Below, one piece after another: positions 6,395-14,516 of a DNA stretch of 26,562 nt. Position numbers and translations under genes: made by a program. This DNA comes from Kutzneria sp035492655 (GTDB lineage Bacteria > Actinomycetota > Actinomycetes > Mycobacteriales > Pseudonocardiaceae). The notes beneath the pieces are model-generated. The model had not been told where the DNA came from and searched no databases. It was given only the letters and a program-made list of their open reading frames with translations. Within the stretch, counting starts at the first letter, position 1; every line of letters starts with the position of its first letter. The stretch is from assembly GCA_035492655.1 (NCBI GenBank), contig DATJJB010000045.1, positions 1 through 26,562 on the forward strand, given 5' to 3'.

Positions 6395-7470
6395 CTTCGG
6401 TGGACGAGCTCCAGGGCCTGGCCGCCGAGCTGGCGGCCGAGTTACGGCCGCACGCGCTGGCCGTCGACGCCGGCCTGCTGCCGGACATCCCCGCACTGGA
6501 TGTCATCCGGGACATCGCGACGCCGCCCGAATTCCGCGCCACTGACCTGCCCAAATGCGCCGAGACGTATACCGAGACGTGCCTCGCGCGCACGGCCGCC
6601 AACATCGAGCTCTCCCGTGGCGACGCCGGTGTGCTCAACCTCTGCCGCGCCCCCTCGCTCGCCGGCCTGGCCGTCGACGCGCTGGGCAGCCCGTCGCAGC
6701 AGGAGGCGTTCTACCGTGTGCTGGCCGACGAGCGGCCGTGGACCTTCTTCGGCATGACCGAGCCGGACTGCGGCAGCGATGCCACCGCCATGAAGACGCG
6801 GCTGGACAAGGACTTCCGGCTGCACGGCGGCAAGAAGTACGTGGCCAACGCGGCGCGCGGCGGCATCGGCGTCGTCTTTGCCCGCACCGGCCCGACTCCG
6901 CTGTCCATCCGCGCGGTGGTGGTGCGCAACCCGAGCCCGGGCTACACCGGACGTGCGCTGACGATGTTCGGCCTGCGCGGGGCCGCCCTCGGCGAGATGA
7001 CCTTCGACGGCGTCGAGCTCGACCGGGAAGCCTTGCTGGGCGCCCACTTGCCCGCCTCACGGCGTGGACTTTGGGGCGCGGCGCGGACGTTCAACGTGAT
7101 GCGCCTCCAGATCGGCGCCCAGGCGCTCGGTGTCGCCCTGGCCATCAGCGACTACGTGCACTTGCTCCGTCCACAGTGGAAGACGCTGATGACGTCTAGG
7201 CTCGAAGCCGCCAGAGAACTACTGCTCGACTGCGCGCACGACGTCGACAACAACCCGGACGACCGCCGTGCCCCGTCGATCGGCAAGCTGCACGCCACGA
7301 ACCTGGCCGTGGAGACCGCGCGCTGGGCCGAATCGGCGCTCGAACCTGGTGCGCTGCTTGACCATCCACTGCTGGAGAAGTGGTGCCGGGACGTGCACGC
7401 CTTCGAGTTCATGGACGGCACCAGCACCGTCCAACGCCTCACCATCGGGACTGGCCATGACGACAACTGA
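6391..7470 (+). CDS. Acyl-CoA dehydrogenase family flavoprotein
   Basis: This 359-residue protein has the family signature FGMTEPDCGSDATAMKT for flavin and substrate contacts, a beta domain with GGKKYVANAA, and the C-terminal FMDGTSTVQRL. That last segment aligns with the usual YEGTxxIQR, but the catalytic glutamate position is Asp342 (codon 7414-7416). Either Asp serves as the base, the base lies elsewhere or on the short partner subunit, or the chemistry differs. It overlaps the preceding gene by ATGA and the following GNAT-like gene by 14 bases. Next to an ACP, a decarboxylase and acyltransferases, it probably oxidises a carrier-bound acyl or aminoacyl unit before transfer. A role in ordinary fatty-acid degradation is less likely given the tight operon. 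Confidence 0.85.
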   Translation: MTSVDELQGLAAELAAELRPHALAVDAGLLPDIPALDVIRDIATPPEFRATDLPKCAETYTETCLARTAANIELSRGDAGVLNLCRAPSLAGLAVDALGSPSQQEAFYRVLADERPWTFFGMTEPDCGSDATAMKTRLDKDFRLHGGKKYVANAARGGIGVVFARTGPTPLSIRAVVVRNPSPGYTGRALTMFGLRGAALGEMTFDGVELDREALLGAHLPASRRGLWGAARTFNVMRLQIGAQALGVALAISDYVHLLRPQWKTLMTSRLEAARELLLDCAHDVDNNPDDRRAPSIGKLHATNLAVETARWAESALEPGALLDHPLLEKWCRDVHAFEFMDGTSTVQRLTIGTGHDDN

Positions 7471-7951
7471 GCTGCCGCACTGGTCGAGCCGGCCCTACTC
7501 GGACGCCGACCGCGACGCCGTGCTGGCCCTGTTCACCGAAGCCGACTTCTTCTTCCGCACCGGGGATCCCGACACGCGGCCGGAGTGGGAGATCCTCGAA
7601 CTGCTCGACGAGGACACGCACGTGCTGCTGGCCGACGGCGAGGTCGTCGGCCTGTACGCCGTCGAGTCCGAGGCCAACAACGCCTGCCACTACAGCATGC
7701 AGCTGCGGCTGCGGGCCTCGGCACCGCTGCGGTGGTGGCTGGCTGCGTTCGAGGAACTGGTGCGCGCCAACCGATGGCGGCGCGAAGTCGTGCGGTTGGC
7801 GCTGCGGTTCGACGAGTTCGACGACCGCGGGCTGGCCTTCGCCCGCGCTGCCGGCCTCCGTGCGGAGGGCACGCTGGCCGCGGTCACCGTGCACGACGGC
7901 AGCCGCTATGGATACGTGTCGTTCGCCCGGATCTGGGAGCCGATCTCATGA
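7457..7951 (+). CDS. GNAT-fold acyltransferase-like protein 1
   Basis: This 164-residue protein starts at ATG 7457, inside the end of the dehydrogenase gene. The pattern of an N-terminal helix pair (RPYSDADRDAVLALF), central strands (HVLLADGEVVGLYAVE) and a C-terminal AFARAAGLRAEGTL followed by a strand fits the GNAT fold. The pyrophosphate-binding R/Q-x-x-G-x-G/A loop is not obvious, so acetyl-CoA use is uncertain. It is the first of four consecutive GNAT-like genes. I infer transfer of an acyl group, perhaps from the ACP rather than CoA, to the repeat peptide. Acetyl-based self-protection is an alternative. Confidence 0.65.
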   Translation: MTTTELPHWSSRPYSDADRDAVLALFTEADFFFRTGDPDTRPEWEILELLDEDTHVLLADGEVVGLYAVESEANNACHYSMQLRLRASAPLRWWLAAFEELVRANRWRREVVRLALRFDEFDDRGLAFARAAGLRAEGTLAAVTVHDGSRYGYVSFARIWEPIS

Positions 7952-8403
7952 GACTGCGTGGCTACCGCCGCGGCGACGCCCACCTGCTCGCCGGCCCCTG
8001 GCTGCCCGGCGAGCTGCTCGGGCTGCCGATGATCGACTGGCCGATGCTGGCCGAGCCCACCACCGTGCCCGCGCCGACCGACCCGAGCCAGGAGCTGTGC
8101 ATCGCGTCCGGGCTGGGCTTCGTGCGCTACACCGAGCTCGACTGGGTGCACCGCCGGGCCCGCGTCGAGATCGGGTTGCATGCGCTGCACAGCCTCGACG
8201 TGCTGCTGAAAACCGTGGTGGCGCACGGGTTCCTGACACTGAACCTGAGCCGCCTGTACGGCTGGGTGACGCCGGTGCTCGACCCGCCCACCGGGCTGCT
8301 GGGCGATGTCGGCTTCCAGCGCGAGGCGACGCTGCCGGAGAGCGCGTGGCTGGACGGCCGGCCGGTGGACCGGGAGATCTGGGGAGTTGTACGCAATGAC
8401 TGA
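7948..8403 (+). CDS. GNAT-like protein 2 (diverged)
   Basis: This 151-residue protein overlaps the preceding gene by ATGA. The middle part (ARVEIGLHALHSLDVLLKTVVAHGFLTLNLSRLYGWV) and the tail GLLGDVGFQREATLPESAWLDGRPVDREIWGVV have the strand-helix-strand order of GNAT C-terminal halves; in many GNATs a phrase like GFxxEGxxR occurs at this place. The N-terminal part is unusual and Pro/Leu-rich. No clear CoA-binding loop is seen, so it may be a non-catalytic partner of its neighbours or use another donor. Its function is unassigned beyond membership of the row of four. Confidence 0.55.
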   Translation: MRLRGYRRGDAHLLAGPWLPGELLGLPMIDWPMLAEPTTVPAPTDPSQELCIASGLGFVRYTELDWVHRRARVEIGLHALHSLDVLLKTVVAHGFLTLNLSRLYGWVTPVLDPPTGLLGDVGFQREATLPESAWLDGRPVDREIWGVVRND

Positions 8404-8842
8404 GATCCTGCGGCTCGATGTGGAGGCCGCCGTGTCCGAACTTCGGGCATCCGGTGACTCGGCGCGGGGCTTTCTCGGGCTCGATCCCGTGACCCAGAAC
8501 GATTCCCTGCTGGCCGCCGAGCTTCAGGCCGTGGCGGCGCAGCTGTTCAGCGCCGGCGAGGCGCTGGTCGGTTTTGCCCCCAACACTGATCAGCCTCGCC
8601 AGGCCTACGTGGCCAGCACGTCGGCGGACCCGGAGCCGCTGCGGGCGCTGCTGGAGTTCCTGACGACGTACCAGCGCTGCACGACGTTCGTGGCCGTGGT
8701 GCCGGCGGATGCCGAGGGCGGCAAGGCGTTCGAGGCGTGCGGCTTCGAGCGGGCCGGGGTGCTGCCGCAGCACCGGTGGCAGAACTACGACTGGCAGGAC
8801 GTGCTGGTCTACGTGGGGAGGGCGGACTCGTGCCGTTCATGA
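8396..8842 (+). CDS. GNAT-like protein 3
   Basis: This 148-residue protein starts at ATG 8396, with GGGGAG about nine bases upstream, and overlaps the preceding gene by eight bases. Residues about 85-140 (LLEFLTTYQRCTTFVAVVPADAEGGKAFEACGFERAGVLPQHRW) carry the typical GNAT ending in which a helix leads to a GFERxGVL strand. The N-terminal region (residues 1-45) has no recognised motif. It is likely a member of the same acyltransferase set as its neighbours. The substrate is unknown. Confidence 0.6.
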   Translation: MTEILRLDVEAAVSELRASGDSARGFLGLDPVTQNDSLLAAELQAVAAQLFSAGEALVGFAPNTDQPRQAYVASTSADPEPLRALLEFLTTYQRCTTFVAVVPADAEGGKAFEACGFERAGVLPQHRWQNYDWQDVLVYVGRADSCRS

Positions 8843-9414
8843 CGGTCCGGCACTTCACCGAGGCGGACATCCCGATCCGCACGGAGCTGTTGCGGGAGAA
8901 CAAGTATCAGACCAACCTGAACGATTTCGCGATGTCCGCCGACGACCGGGCGCTGGCCGACGGCATGCGGCGCACCATCGCCGAGCAGCACCACAGCAAG
9001 CGGCTGTTCACCATGTGCGGCGCCAAGGGCCAGGTGGTCGGCTTCTCGTGGATCACGTCCATCGACTGGCGCAGCCAGGCCTGCGAGCTGTCATTCGCGG
9101 TGCTGCCCCGCTACCGCAGCGGTTTCGGCTTCAAGGCGGTCGAGGCGGCCCACGAGTACCTGCGCGAGCAGCTGCACATGGACGTGATCATCAACCAGGT
9201 GTTGTCGCACAACACGATGATGCTGTCGGCCGCCGAACTGGAGGCCAACGCCCAGGTGCGCGCGGAGTTCGACTCGTACACGGTCGGCCAGTGGCGCACG
9301 GCGTGCTACTGGACCGTGACGCGTGACGAGGTCCGTGACCGCAAGCAGCGGGAACTGGCGCGGCGGCAGGAGATCGCGGAGCGGGTCCGAGCCGGAGTGC
9401 AGGAGTTGTCGTGA
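8830..9414 (+). CDS. GNAT-family acyltransferase 4
   Basis: The protein is 194 residues from GTG 8830, which has GGAGG eight bases upstream. ATG 8839 overlaps the preceding stop as ATGA and would give 191 residues. It is the most complete GNAT of the four. It has an N-terminal TEADIPIRTELLREN helix region, the strand VVGFSWITSIDWRSQACELSFAVLP (residue numbers roughly 70-95), then YRSGFGFKAVEAAHEYL, where the CoA pyrophosphate loop is expected, and a segment INQVLSHNTMMLSAAE resembling the helix-4 N-x-x-M-x-x-x motif. It ends with a charged tail rich in Arg and Glu. It is followed directly by the tricorn-like protease (GTGA overlap). It is a candidate for N-acylation of lysine side chains in the KQSV peptide; this is inference. 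Confidence 0.78.
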   Translation: MPFMTVRHFTEADIPIRTELLRENKYQTNLNDFAMSADDRALADGMRRTIAEQHHSKRLFTMCGAKGQVVGFSWITSIDWRSQACELSFAVLPRYRSGFGFKAVEAAHEYLREQLHMDVIINQVLSHNTMMLSAAELEANAQVRAEFDSYTVGQWRTACYWTVTRDEVRDRKQRELARRQEIAERVRAGVQELS

Positions 9415-12362
9415 CCGGATATCTGCGCTTCCCCACCATCGCCGGCGACACCGTCGTCTTCACCTGCGAGGACGACCTGTGGTCGGTGCCGGTCGGCGGC
9501 GGGAGCGCGCGGCGGCTGACCGCCGGCGTGTCGGAGGCCAGCCGCCCCCGGCTGTCGCCGGACGGCTCGCTGGTGGCCTTCATCGGCGCCGACGACGGGC
9601 CAACCGAGGTGTACGTCATGCCTGCTCTTGGCGGCCCGTCGCGCCGGTTGACGTACCAGGCGGCGCGGTGCGTGACGGTCGGCTGGCATCCGGCCACCGG
9701 TGAGATCATCTACGCCTCGACCGCTGCTCAGCCGGCCGGTTTCGGGTTCCGGCTGTTCGCGGTGTCGCCTGCTGGCGGCGTTCCCCGGCTGTTGCGGCCC
9801 GGCCTGGCCGATGCCGTGACCTTCGGGCCGGACGGCCGGGTGGTCGTCGGCCGGAACACCGCGGATCCCGCGCGGTGGAAGCGTTATCGTGGCGGTCTGG
9901 CCGGCGAGCTGTGGACGGCGTCCACTGTGGATGGGCCGTTGACGCCGTTGTTGTCGCTGCCGGGCAATCTGGCCAACCCGTGCTGGGTCGGCGACCGGAT
10001 CTTCTTCATCAGCGATCACGAGGGCGTCGGCAACGTGTACTCGTGCCAGCCCGATGGCACCGACCTGCACCGGCACACCTCACACCGGGAATATTACGCC
10101 CGTAACCTTACAAGTGATGGCTTACGGCTGGTGCATCACGCCGGGGCTTCGCTTTTCCTGCTGGACGAGCAGCTTGCGGTCGAGGTCGCCGGCTCGCGGG
10201 CGCACTGCGCCCGCCGGGTCGTGTCCGCGACCGACCACCTTGAGGACACCCGACTGAGCCCCGACGGCCAGTCCGTGGCGTTGACCGTGCGCGGGCAGGC
10301 GTTCACCATGGCCCCGCAGGGCGGCCCGGTGCGTCAGCACGGGGCTCCTTCTGGTGTGCGGCATCGGCTTGTGGACTGGCTGTCCGACGGACGCCTGGTC
10401 GGTGTGGTCGGCGACGCCTCGACTGACGAGCGCTTAGCTGTACTCGGCGGTTCAGAGACGCCCGTACAGGGCACGGTCACCGAGCTCGCCGCATCGCCAC
10501 GGGGTGGTCTCGTCGCTTTCGCCACCAACCGTCAGCAGCTGTGGGTGGTCGACGACGGGCTTCCCCGCTTGGTGGACCACAGCCCCCACGAGCGCATCGA
10601 AGACCTGGCCTGGTCCCCCGACGGGCGTTGGCTCGCCTACACCTACCCGACCTCGCCCCGTACCTCGACGATCAAGGTCTTCAGCGCTGCACTGAACCAG
10701 GCAGTACAGATCACCGAGCCGGTGCTGCGCGACTCTCGCCCGGCCTTCGACCCCGGCGGCCGGTACCTGTACTTCGTCGGACAGCGCGACCTGGCCGTCG
10801 ACCACGACCAGGTGCAGTTCGACCTGGGCTTTCCATACGCCGGCCGGCCCTACCTGATCACACTCCGGGCCGAGGAACCGCCCCCGTTCGAGCACCACTC
10901 CCCCGCCCCGCTCGCCGACGTGGAGATCGACTTCGCCGGCATCGAGCGCCGGGTGCTGCCGCTGCCCGTGCCGGAGGGACGCTACGCGAAGATCGTCGGT
11001 CTGCCCGGCAAGGTGTTGCTGCAGTCCGTGCCACTGGCCGCGCCGGACGTCGCCCAGCCCGATGCCACGCCGGACGGCATCGTCTCCGTGGTCGACCTTG
11101 TCACCGGCGAGGTCGAGTCGGACGTGCTCAGCCCCGTCGACGAGCTGCACGCCGCCGGCTCGACGGTCCTCTACCGCCACGAGGGCACCGTGCACGTCGT
11201 TTCGTCCGACGACCTCGACGGGGACGCCATCGAGCTCGACCTCAAGCGGCTCCAGGTCGCCGTCCAGCCGGCAGCCGAGTGGCGGCAGATGTTCCGGGAG
11301 ACCTGGCGGCTTCAGCGCGAGGGATTTTGGGACGCCGCGATGAACGGCGTGGACTGGGATGCCATGTACGACCGGTATTCCAGGCTGCTGGATCGGGTGG
11401 CGACCAGGGCCGAGCTGTCCGATCTGTTGTGGGAGCTCCAGGCCGAGCTCGGCACCTCGCACACGTACGAACGAGGCGGCGAATACCGGCCGACTCCCCA
11501 CCACGGTCAGGGTTTCCTCGGCGTGGACTGGGATTCCGAGTGGCGCATCGGCACCATCCTGCTCGGCGACCCATGGAATCCGCGCGCCACGTCGCCGTGC
11601 AACCGCCTCGGCGCCGACATCCGTCCCGGCGACCGGGTCGTCGCCATCAACGGCCGACCGATGTCCGCCGAACTCCTTGTCGGACAGGCCGATCGTCAGG
11701 TCGAGCTGACCCTGATCCGGGACGGCGTCAGCCGCTCTGTGACAGTCACCGCCTTGGCCGACGAATCCGCCGCCCGCTACCGCGACTGGGTGTCCGCGAA
11801 CCGCGCTACCGTCAAGAAATTGTCCGGCGGCCGCCTCGGGTACGTCCATGTGCCGGACATGAACTCCAGCGGTTACGCCGAATTCGTGCGGGGCTTCCTC
11901 ACCGAGCTGGACTGCGAGGGGCTGATCGTCGACGTCCGGTTCAACGGCGGCGGCCAGATCGCCCCCCTGCTGCTGGATCGCTTGTCCCGCAGACGCTTCG
12001 GCACCGAGACCGGCCGCTGGGGATTGCCCACCCCCTACCCGTCCGAGGCCCCCCGCGGGCCGATGGCGTTGCTGGTCAACGAGCACACCGGTTCCAACGG
12101 CGAGATCTTCGCCCAGGGCTTCCGTTCGCTCGGGCTCGGTCCGCTCATCGGCCGGCGGACCTGGGGCGGCGTGATCGCCACGTGGCCTCGGCACTCGCTT
12201 GTCGACGGCACCGTCACCACCCAGCCCGAGTTCCGGTACGTGCTCGACGGCCAGATCCTGGAGAACGTGGGCGTGCGGCCCGACATTCAGATCGACGACG
12301 AGGACCGGCAGCTGCCCACTGCCGTCGCCGCGCTCGTCCCGACTCCCGTGCCCACGCCGTGA
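9411..12362 (+). CDS. Tricorn-type protease (peptidase family S41)
   Basis: This 983-residue protein starts at GTG 9411 (GTGA overlap, AGGAG five bases upstream). The first 620 or so residues are propeller-like repeats (LSPDGSLVAF, FGPDGRVVV, WSPDGRWLAY) matching the two beta-propellers of tricorn. A core domain, a PDZ-like segment (GADIRPGDRVVAINGRPM) and the S41 catalytic domain follow. The tricorn catalytic set appears intact: Ser683-His684 in GTSHTY, nucleophile Ser895 in HTGSNGE and Glu951 in ILENVGVRPD. No signal peptide is seen, so it is cytoplasmic. Tricorns cut peptides into short pieces and can release products after basic or hydrophobic residues. Placed in a precursor operon, it may cut the modified KQSV chain into units, remove unmodified peptide, or both. 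General peptide turnover is the null alternative. Confidence 0.92.
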   Translation: MTGYLRFPTIAGDTVVFTCEDDLWSVPVGGGSARRLTAGVSEASRPRLSPDGSLVAFIGADDGPTEVYVMPALGGPSRRLTYQAARCVTVGWHPATGEIIYASTAAQPAGFGFRLFAVSPAGGVPRLLRPGLADAVTFGPDGRVVVGRNTADPARWKRYRGGLAGELWTASTVDGPLTPLLSLPGNLANPCWVGDRIFFISDHEGVGNVYSCQPDGTDLHRHTSHREYYARNLTSDGLRLVHHAGASLFLLDEQLAVEVAGSRAHCARRVVSATDHLEDTRLSPDGQSVALTVRGQAFTMAPQGGPVRQHGAPSGVRHRLVDWLSDGRLVGVVGDASTDERLAVLGGSETPVQGTVTELAASPRGGLVAFATNRQQLWVVDDGLPRLVDHSPHERIEDLAWSPDGRWLAYTYPTSPRTSTIKVFSAALNQAVQITEPVLRDSRPAFDPGGRYLYFVGQRDLAVDHDQVQFDLGFPYAGRPYLITLRAEEPPPFEHHSPAPLADVEIDFAGIERRVLPLPVPEGRYAKIVGLPGKVLLQSVPLAAPDVAQPDATPDGIVSVVDLVTGEVESDVLSPVDELHAAGSTVLYRHEGTVHVVSSDDLDGDAIELDLKRLQVAVQPAAEWRQMFRETWRLQREGFWDAAMNGVDWDAMYDRYSRLLDRVATRAELSDLLWELQAELGTSHTYERGGEYRPTPHHGQGFLGVDWDSEWRIGTILLGDPWNPRATSPCNRLGADIRPGDRVVAINGRPMSAELLVGQADRQVELTLIRDGVSRSVTVTALADESAARYRDWVSANRATVKKLSGGRLGYVHVPDMNSSGYAEFVRGFLTELDCEGLIVDVRFNGGGQIAPLLLDRLSRRRFGTETGRWGLPTPYPSEAPRGPMALLVNEHTGSNGEIFAQGFRSLGLGPLIGRRTWGGVIATWPRHSLVDGTVTTQPEFRYVLDGQILENVGVRPDIQIDDEDRQLPTAVAALVPTPVPTP

Positions 12363-13060
12363 ACCCCGGCGAGGTCGTCGTCTGGCTCGTGCCCGTGCGT
12401 CCGCGCGTCGGCTGGCTGGCCATGCTCGACGACGACGAACGCCTGCGCGCCGCCAAGCTCGCCAGCACCCCCGCCGGCGACACCTTCGTCACTTCCCGTG
12501 CCACCCAACGACTTGTCGGCTCCCACTACCTCGGCATCCCGCCGCGGGAGATCGTCACCGATCGCACCTGCACGCACTGCGACACCGGCGCGCGCCACGG
12601 CCGCCCCCGCTTCCGTGACGCCGCCATCGACTACTCCGTCTCGCACACCGAGCACTGGGTGATCATGGCCGTCACCGCCAGTGGCCTCATCGGCGTCGAC
12701 ATCGAGGACCTCCGCGCCGCCCCTGACCCCGCCGGCCTCGCCCGTGCCTGCCTCACCGCTTCCGAGCGCCTGCACTTCGATTCGCTACCGCCGTCTTCGC
12801 GCGCCCCTTGGCTGGTCTCCGCTTGGACCCGCAAGGAGGCCGCCATGAAGCTCACCGGCCTCGGCCTTCGCGCCCCGCCCAAGCACCTCGACGTCAGCCG
12901 CCCCGTCGTCGCCACCGCCATCCCGCGGTGGCCTTCCGCCCCCGTGCACCTGCGCGACATCGACGCCCCTCCCGGACACCTCGCCGCCCTCGCCACCACC
13001 GTCCCCGTGCTCTCCATCCGCGCCGCCACCCTCGACGACCTGGAGGTCTTGCCGGTCTGA
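12359..13060 (+). CDS. Sfp-type 4'-phosphopantetheinyl transferase
   Basis: This 233-residue protein starts at GTG 12359, overlapping the protease stop as GTGA. It has the Mg/CoA-binding motif GVDIED (112-117, Asp114 and Glu116) and the second signature WTRKEAAMKLTGLGL (from Trp156, with Glu160 and Lys164). It also has an N-terminal R-F-x-S-x-H-like segment, IDYSVSHTEHW. Such enzymes move phosphopantetheine from CoA to the serine of carrier proteins. It closes the right operon, and its natural target is the free ACP of the opposite operon. The fused carrier-like domain lacks the serine and cannot be a substrate. Its presence supports a carrier-dependent pathway rather than a pure RiPP route. 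Confidence 0.93.
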   Translation: MNPGEVVVWLVPVRPRVGWLAMLDDDERLRAAKLASTPAGDTFVTSRATQRLVGSHYLGIPPREIVTDRTCTHCDTGARHGRPRFRDAAIDYSVSHTEHWVIMAVTASGLIGVDIEDLRAAPDPAGLARACLTASERLHFDSLPPSSRAPWLVSAWTRKEAAMKLTGLGLRAPPKHLDVSRPVVATAIPRWPSAPVHLRDIDAPPGHLAALATTVPVLSIRAATLDDLEVLPV

Positions 13061-13171
13061 CCTCGACCCGCGTTCGGCAGCCCCCGAATCAATTCTTCCA
13101 GATCAACCGGAAACCCCGGCCGGCCAAGCCCTCCCAAGATCGCTCCACCGCGGCCGGCCCGCTTCAGCGAG

Positions 13172-13177
13172 TACAAT
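13172..13177 (+). promoter_or_regulatory. Possible -10 box in a gene-free stretch
   Basis: TACAAT is a good -10 sequence without a clear -35. It is followed by TGATCA-CT-TGATCA (about 13195-13208) and a short GTGGG/CCCAC hairpin (about 13216-13229). The stretch 13061-13238 otherwise shows no credible gene. A small RNA or a promoter for the following gene is possible. Confidence 0.25.
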
Positions 13178-13238
13178 GGAGATCGGGGGCTGCTCTGATC
13201 ACTTGATCAACAACCGTGGGTCCACCCACCTGCCTGCC

Positions 13239-13440
13239 TCATTGCCCCCCTTGCCCCAGGGCCGTGTTTCGGTCGGCGAAGATCGCACCGCCGTGGTCGC
13301 CCGAGTTCGTCGTGGTGGTCGCCTCGACTGCCCGCGCCGCGCGCTCGGCGGGGTAGCGCGACAGGTGGAGCCGCGGCGAGTCCGGTGTCACCTGAAGCTG
13401 CGGCCGGATTGCCGAGATCGCTCCGCGTCTCGGTGTGGGG
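13239..13440 (-). pseudogene. Probable 3' remnant of an unidentified gene
   Basis: The minus-strand frame ending at 13239 reads as a protein-like C-terminus, roughly AISAIRPQLQVTPDSP followed by LHLSRYPAERAARAVEAT and GDHGGAIFADRNT. It has strongly GC-biased third positions, as in the real genes nearby. Upstream of about 13440 the frame decays into Arg/Pro/Ser-rich sequence that is merely antisense to the next gene. I see no start with a ribosome site. It is either a truncated gene or a small protein starting at an internal GTG near 13390. I do not recognise the family. Confidence 0.35.
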
Positions 13441-13510
13441 CGTTGAAATCCCTTGCTCCCCGGCCTGTCTGCTTGGTGGAATGCAGGGCTCGGCGGCGGG
13501 AGGGGAAAGC

Positions 13511-14509
13511 TTGGCGGTGTTCGGGTGTGCGGGCTGCGGCGCGGTCCTGACGGCGGCGGTGTCGGAGGTGGCGTTGCCGATTCATCTGGCCGATACCCAC
13601 TGGGAAACGCTGCACCCGCCATTGCTGGAGGCCGGATCCTACGCGGTCGACCCCGCGCGATCCGGACCGCCATGGTCGCAGTGCGATGAAGTCGAGGCGG
13701 CGGAACGGGGATGGTTCGCGCCGTTCGGCGCGCTGTCCGACGGACCGTCGGACACGGTCCTCCTCGCGCCCGGCGACGTACACGGCACCAGGCTGATCCT
13801 CGAGCGAGCCGCGGGCTACTGCATGGGGATCGACGGCCGGGACGGCCCGAACCTAGCCTGCCTTGGCTGTGATCGGCCGGTCGGAACGAGGGTGGACGAC
13901 TGCGGGTGTTGGCAGGTCGTCCGGCTCGACCCGCGGGCAGTGGTGCGGCTGCCGGCCCCGCCGGAGCGGCCGGTCATGGACTGGGCGGAGCTGCTGGCCA
14001 CTGGCGCGCTGTGGCACCGGCTGAGCGAGTACCGGGACATCCCGGCGGGCGTAACTCTCGCCCACCTGGTGGTGGCGGCCGAAGGCGTGCCGGTCGAGCT
14101 GACGTCCGGGCCGGTCGCTGAGCTCCTCGGCCGGGCACTTGGTGCGCTGCTGCTCGCCGGGAACGGCACGAAGCGGCTGGGCCTGGCGGGACCGGGGTTC
14201 GGCGATCCGGCCGACGACCTGGTGCTGGTGCCGATTCATCCGCAGACCGGCGACATCTGGCGGCCGCGCGCCGGGGCGGTGCCGGTACCGATGGATGCCG
14301 CGCTCTGGGCCGAGCTGGCTTTCCCACCACACCGGACCCTGCTGCCGGTGGTCGGCGGACTGCCGGCCGGCGTGGAGCGGGACGATCCGCTGCCGCCGCA
14401 TCCGTGCTACCCGTTCCAGCCGTCCAGGCAAGCGTTCCAATACACGCTCGCGCGGATGCCCGCCGTCAGGGAACCGTGGCTGAGGGCGATCTACGACCGA
14501 GGATGGTGA
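13511..14509 (+). CDS. Conserved hypothetical protein with Cys-rich motifs
   Basis: The chosen start is TTG 13511 because GGGAGGGG lies five bases upstream and the protein then opens MAVFGCAGCGAVLT, giving 332 residues. GTG 13517 or ATG 13481 are alternatives. It has a CxxC near the N-terminus (Cys6, Cys9) and a second cluster, ACLGCDRPVGTRVDDCGCWQ, near the middle, suggesting possible zinc binding. There are no membrane segments or signal peptide. It ends seven bases before a nucleotidyltransferase-like gene, so the two are probably cotranscribed. I cannot name a function. It is outside the coupled biosynthetic operon and has its own leader, so a role in the pathway is not supported. Confidence 0.75.
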   Translation: MAVFGCAGCGAVLTAAVSEVALPIHLADTHWETLHPPLLEAGSYAVDPARSGPPWSQCDEVEAAERGWFAPFGALSDGPSDTVLLAPGDVHGTRLILERAAGYCMGIDGRDGPNLACLGCDRPVGTRVDDCGCWQVVRLDPRAVVRLPAPPERPVMDWAELLATGALWHRLSEYRDIPAGVTLAHLVVAAEGVPVELTSGPVAELLGRALGALLLAGNGTKRLGLAGPGFGDPADDLVLVPIHPQTGDIWRPRAGAVPVPMDAALWAELAFPPHRTLLPVVGGLPAGVERDDPLPPHPCYPFQPSRQAFQYTLARMPAVREPWLRAIYDRGW

Positions 14510-14516
14510 CCCGCAG

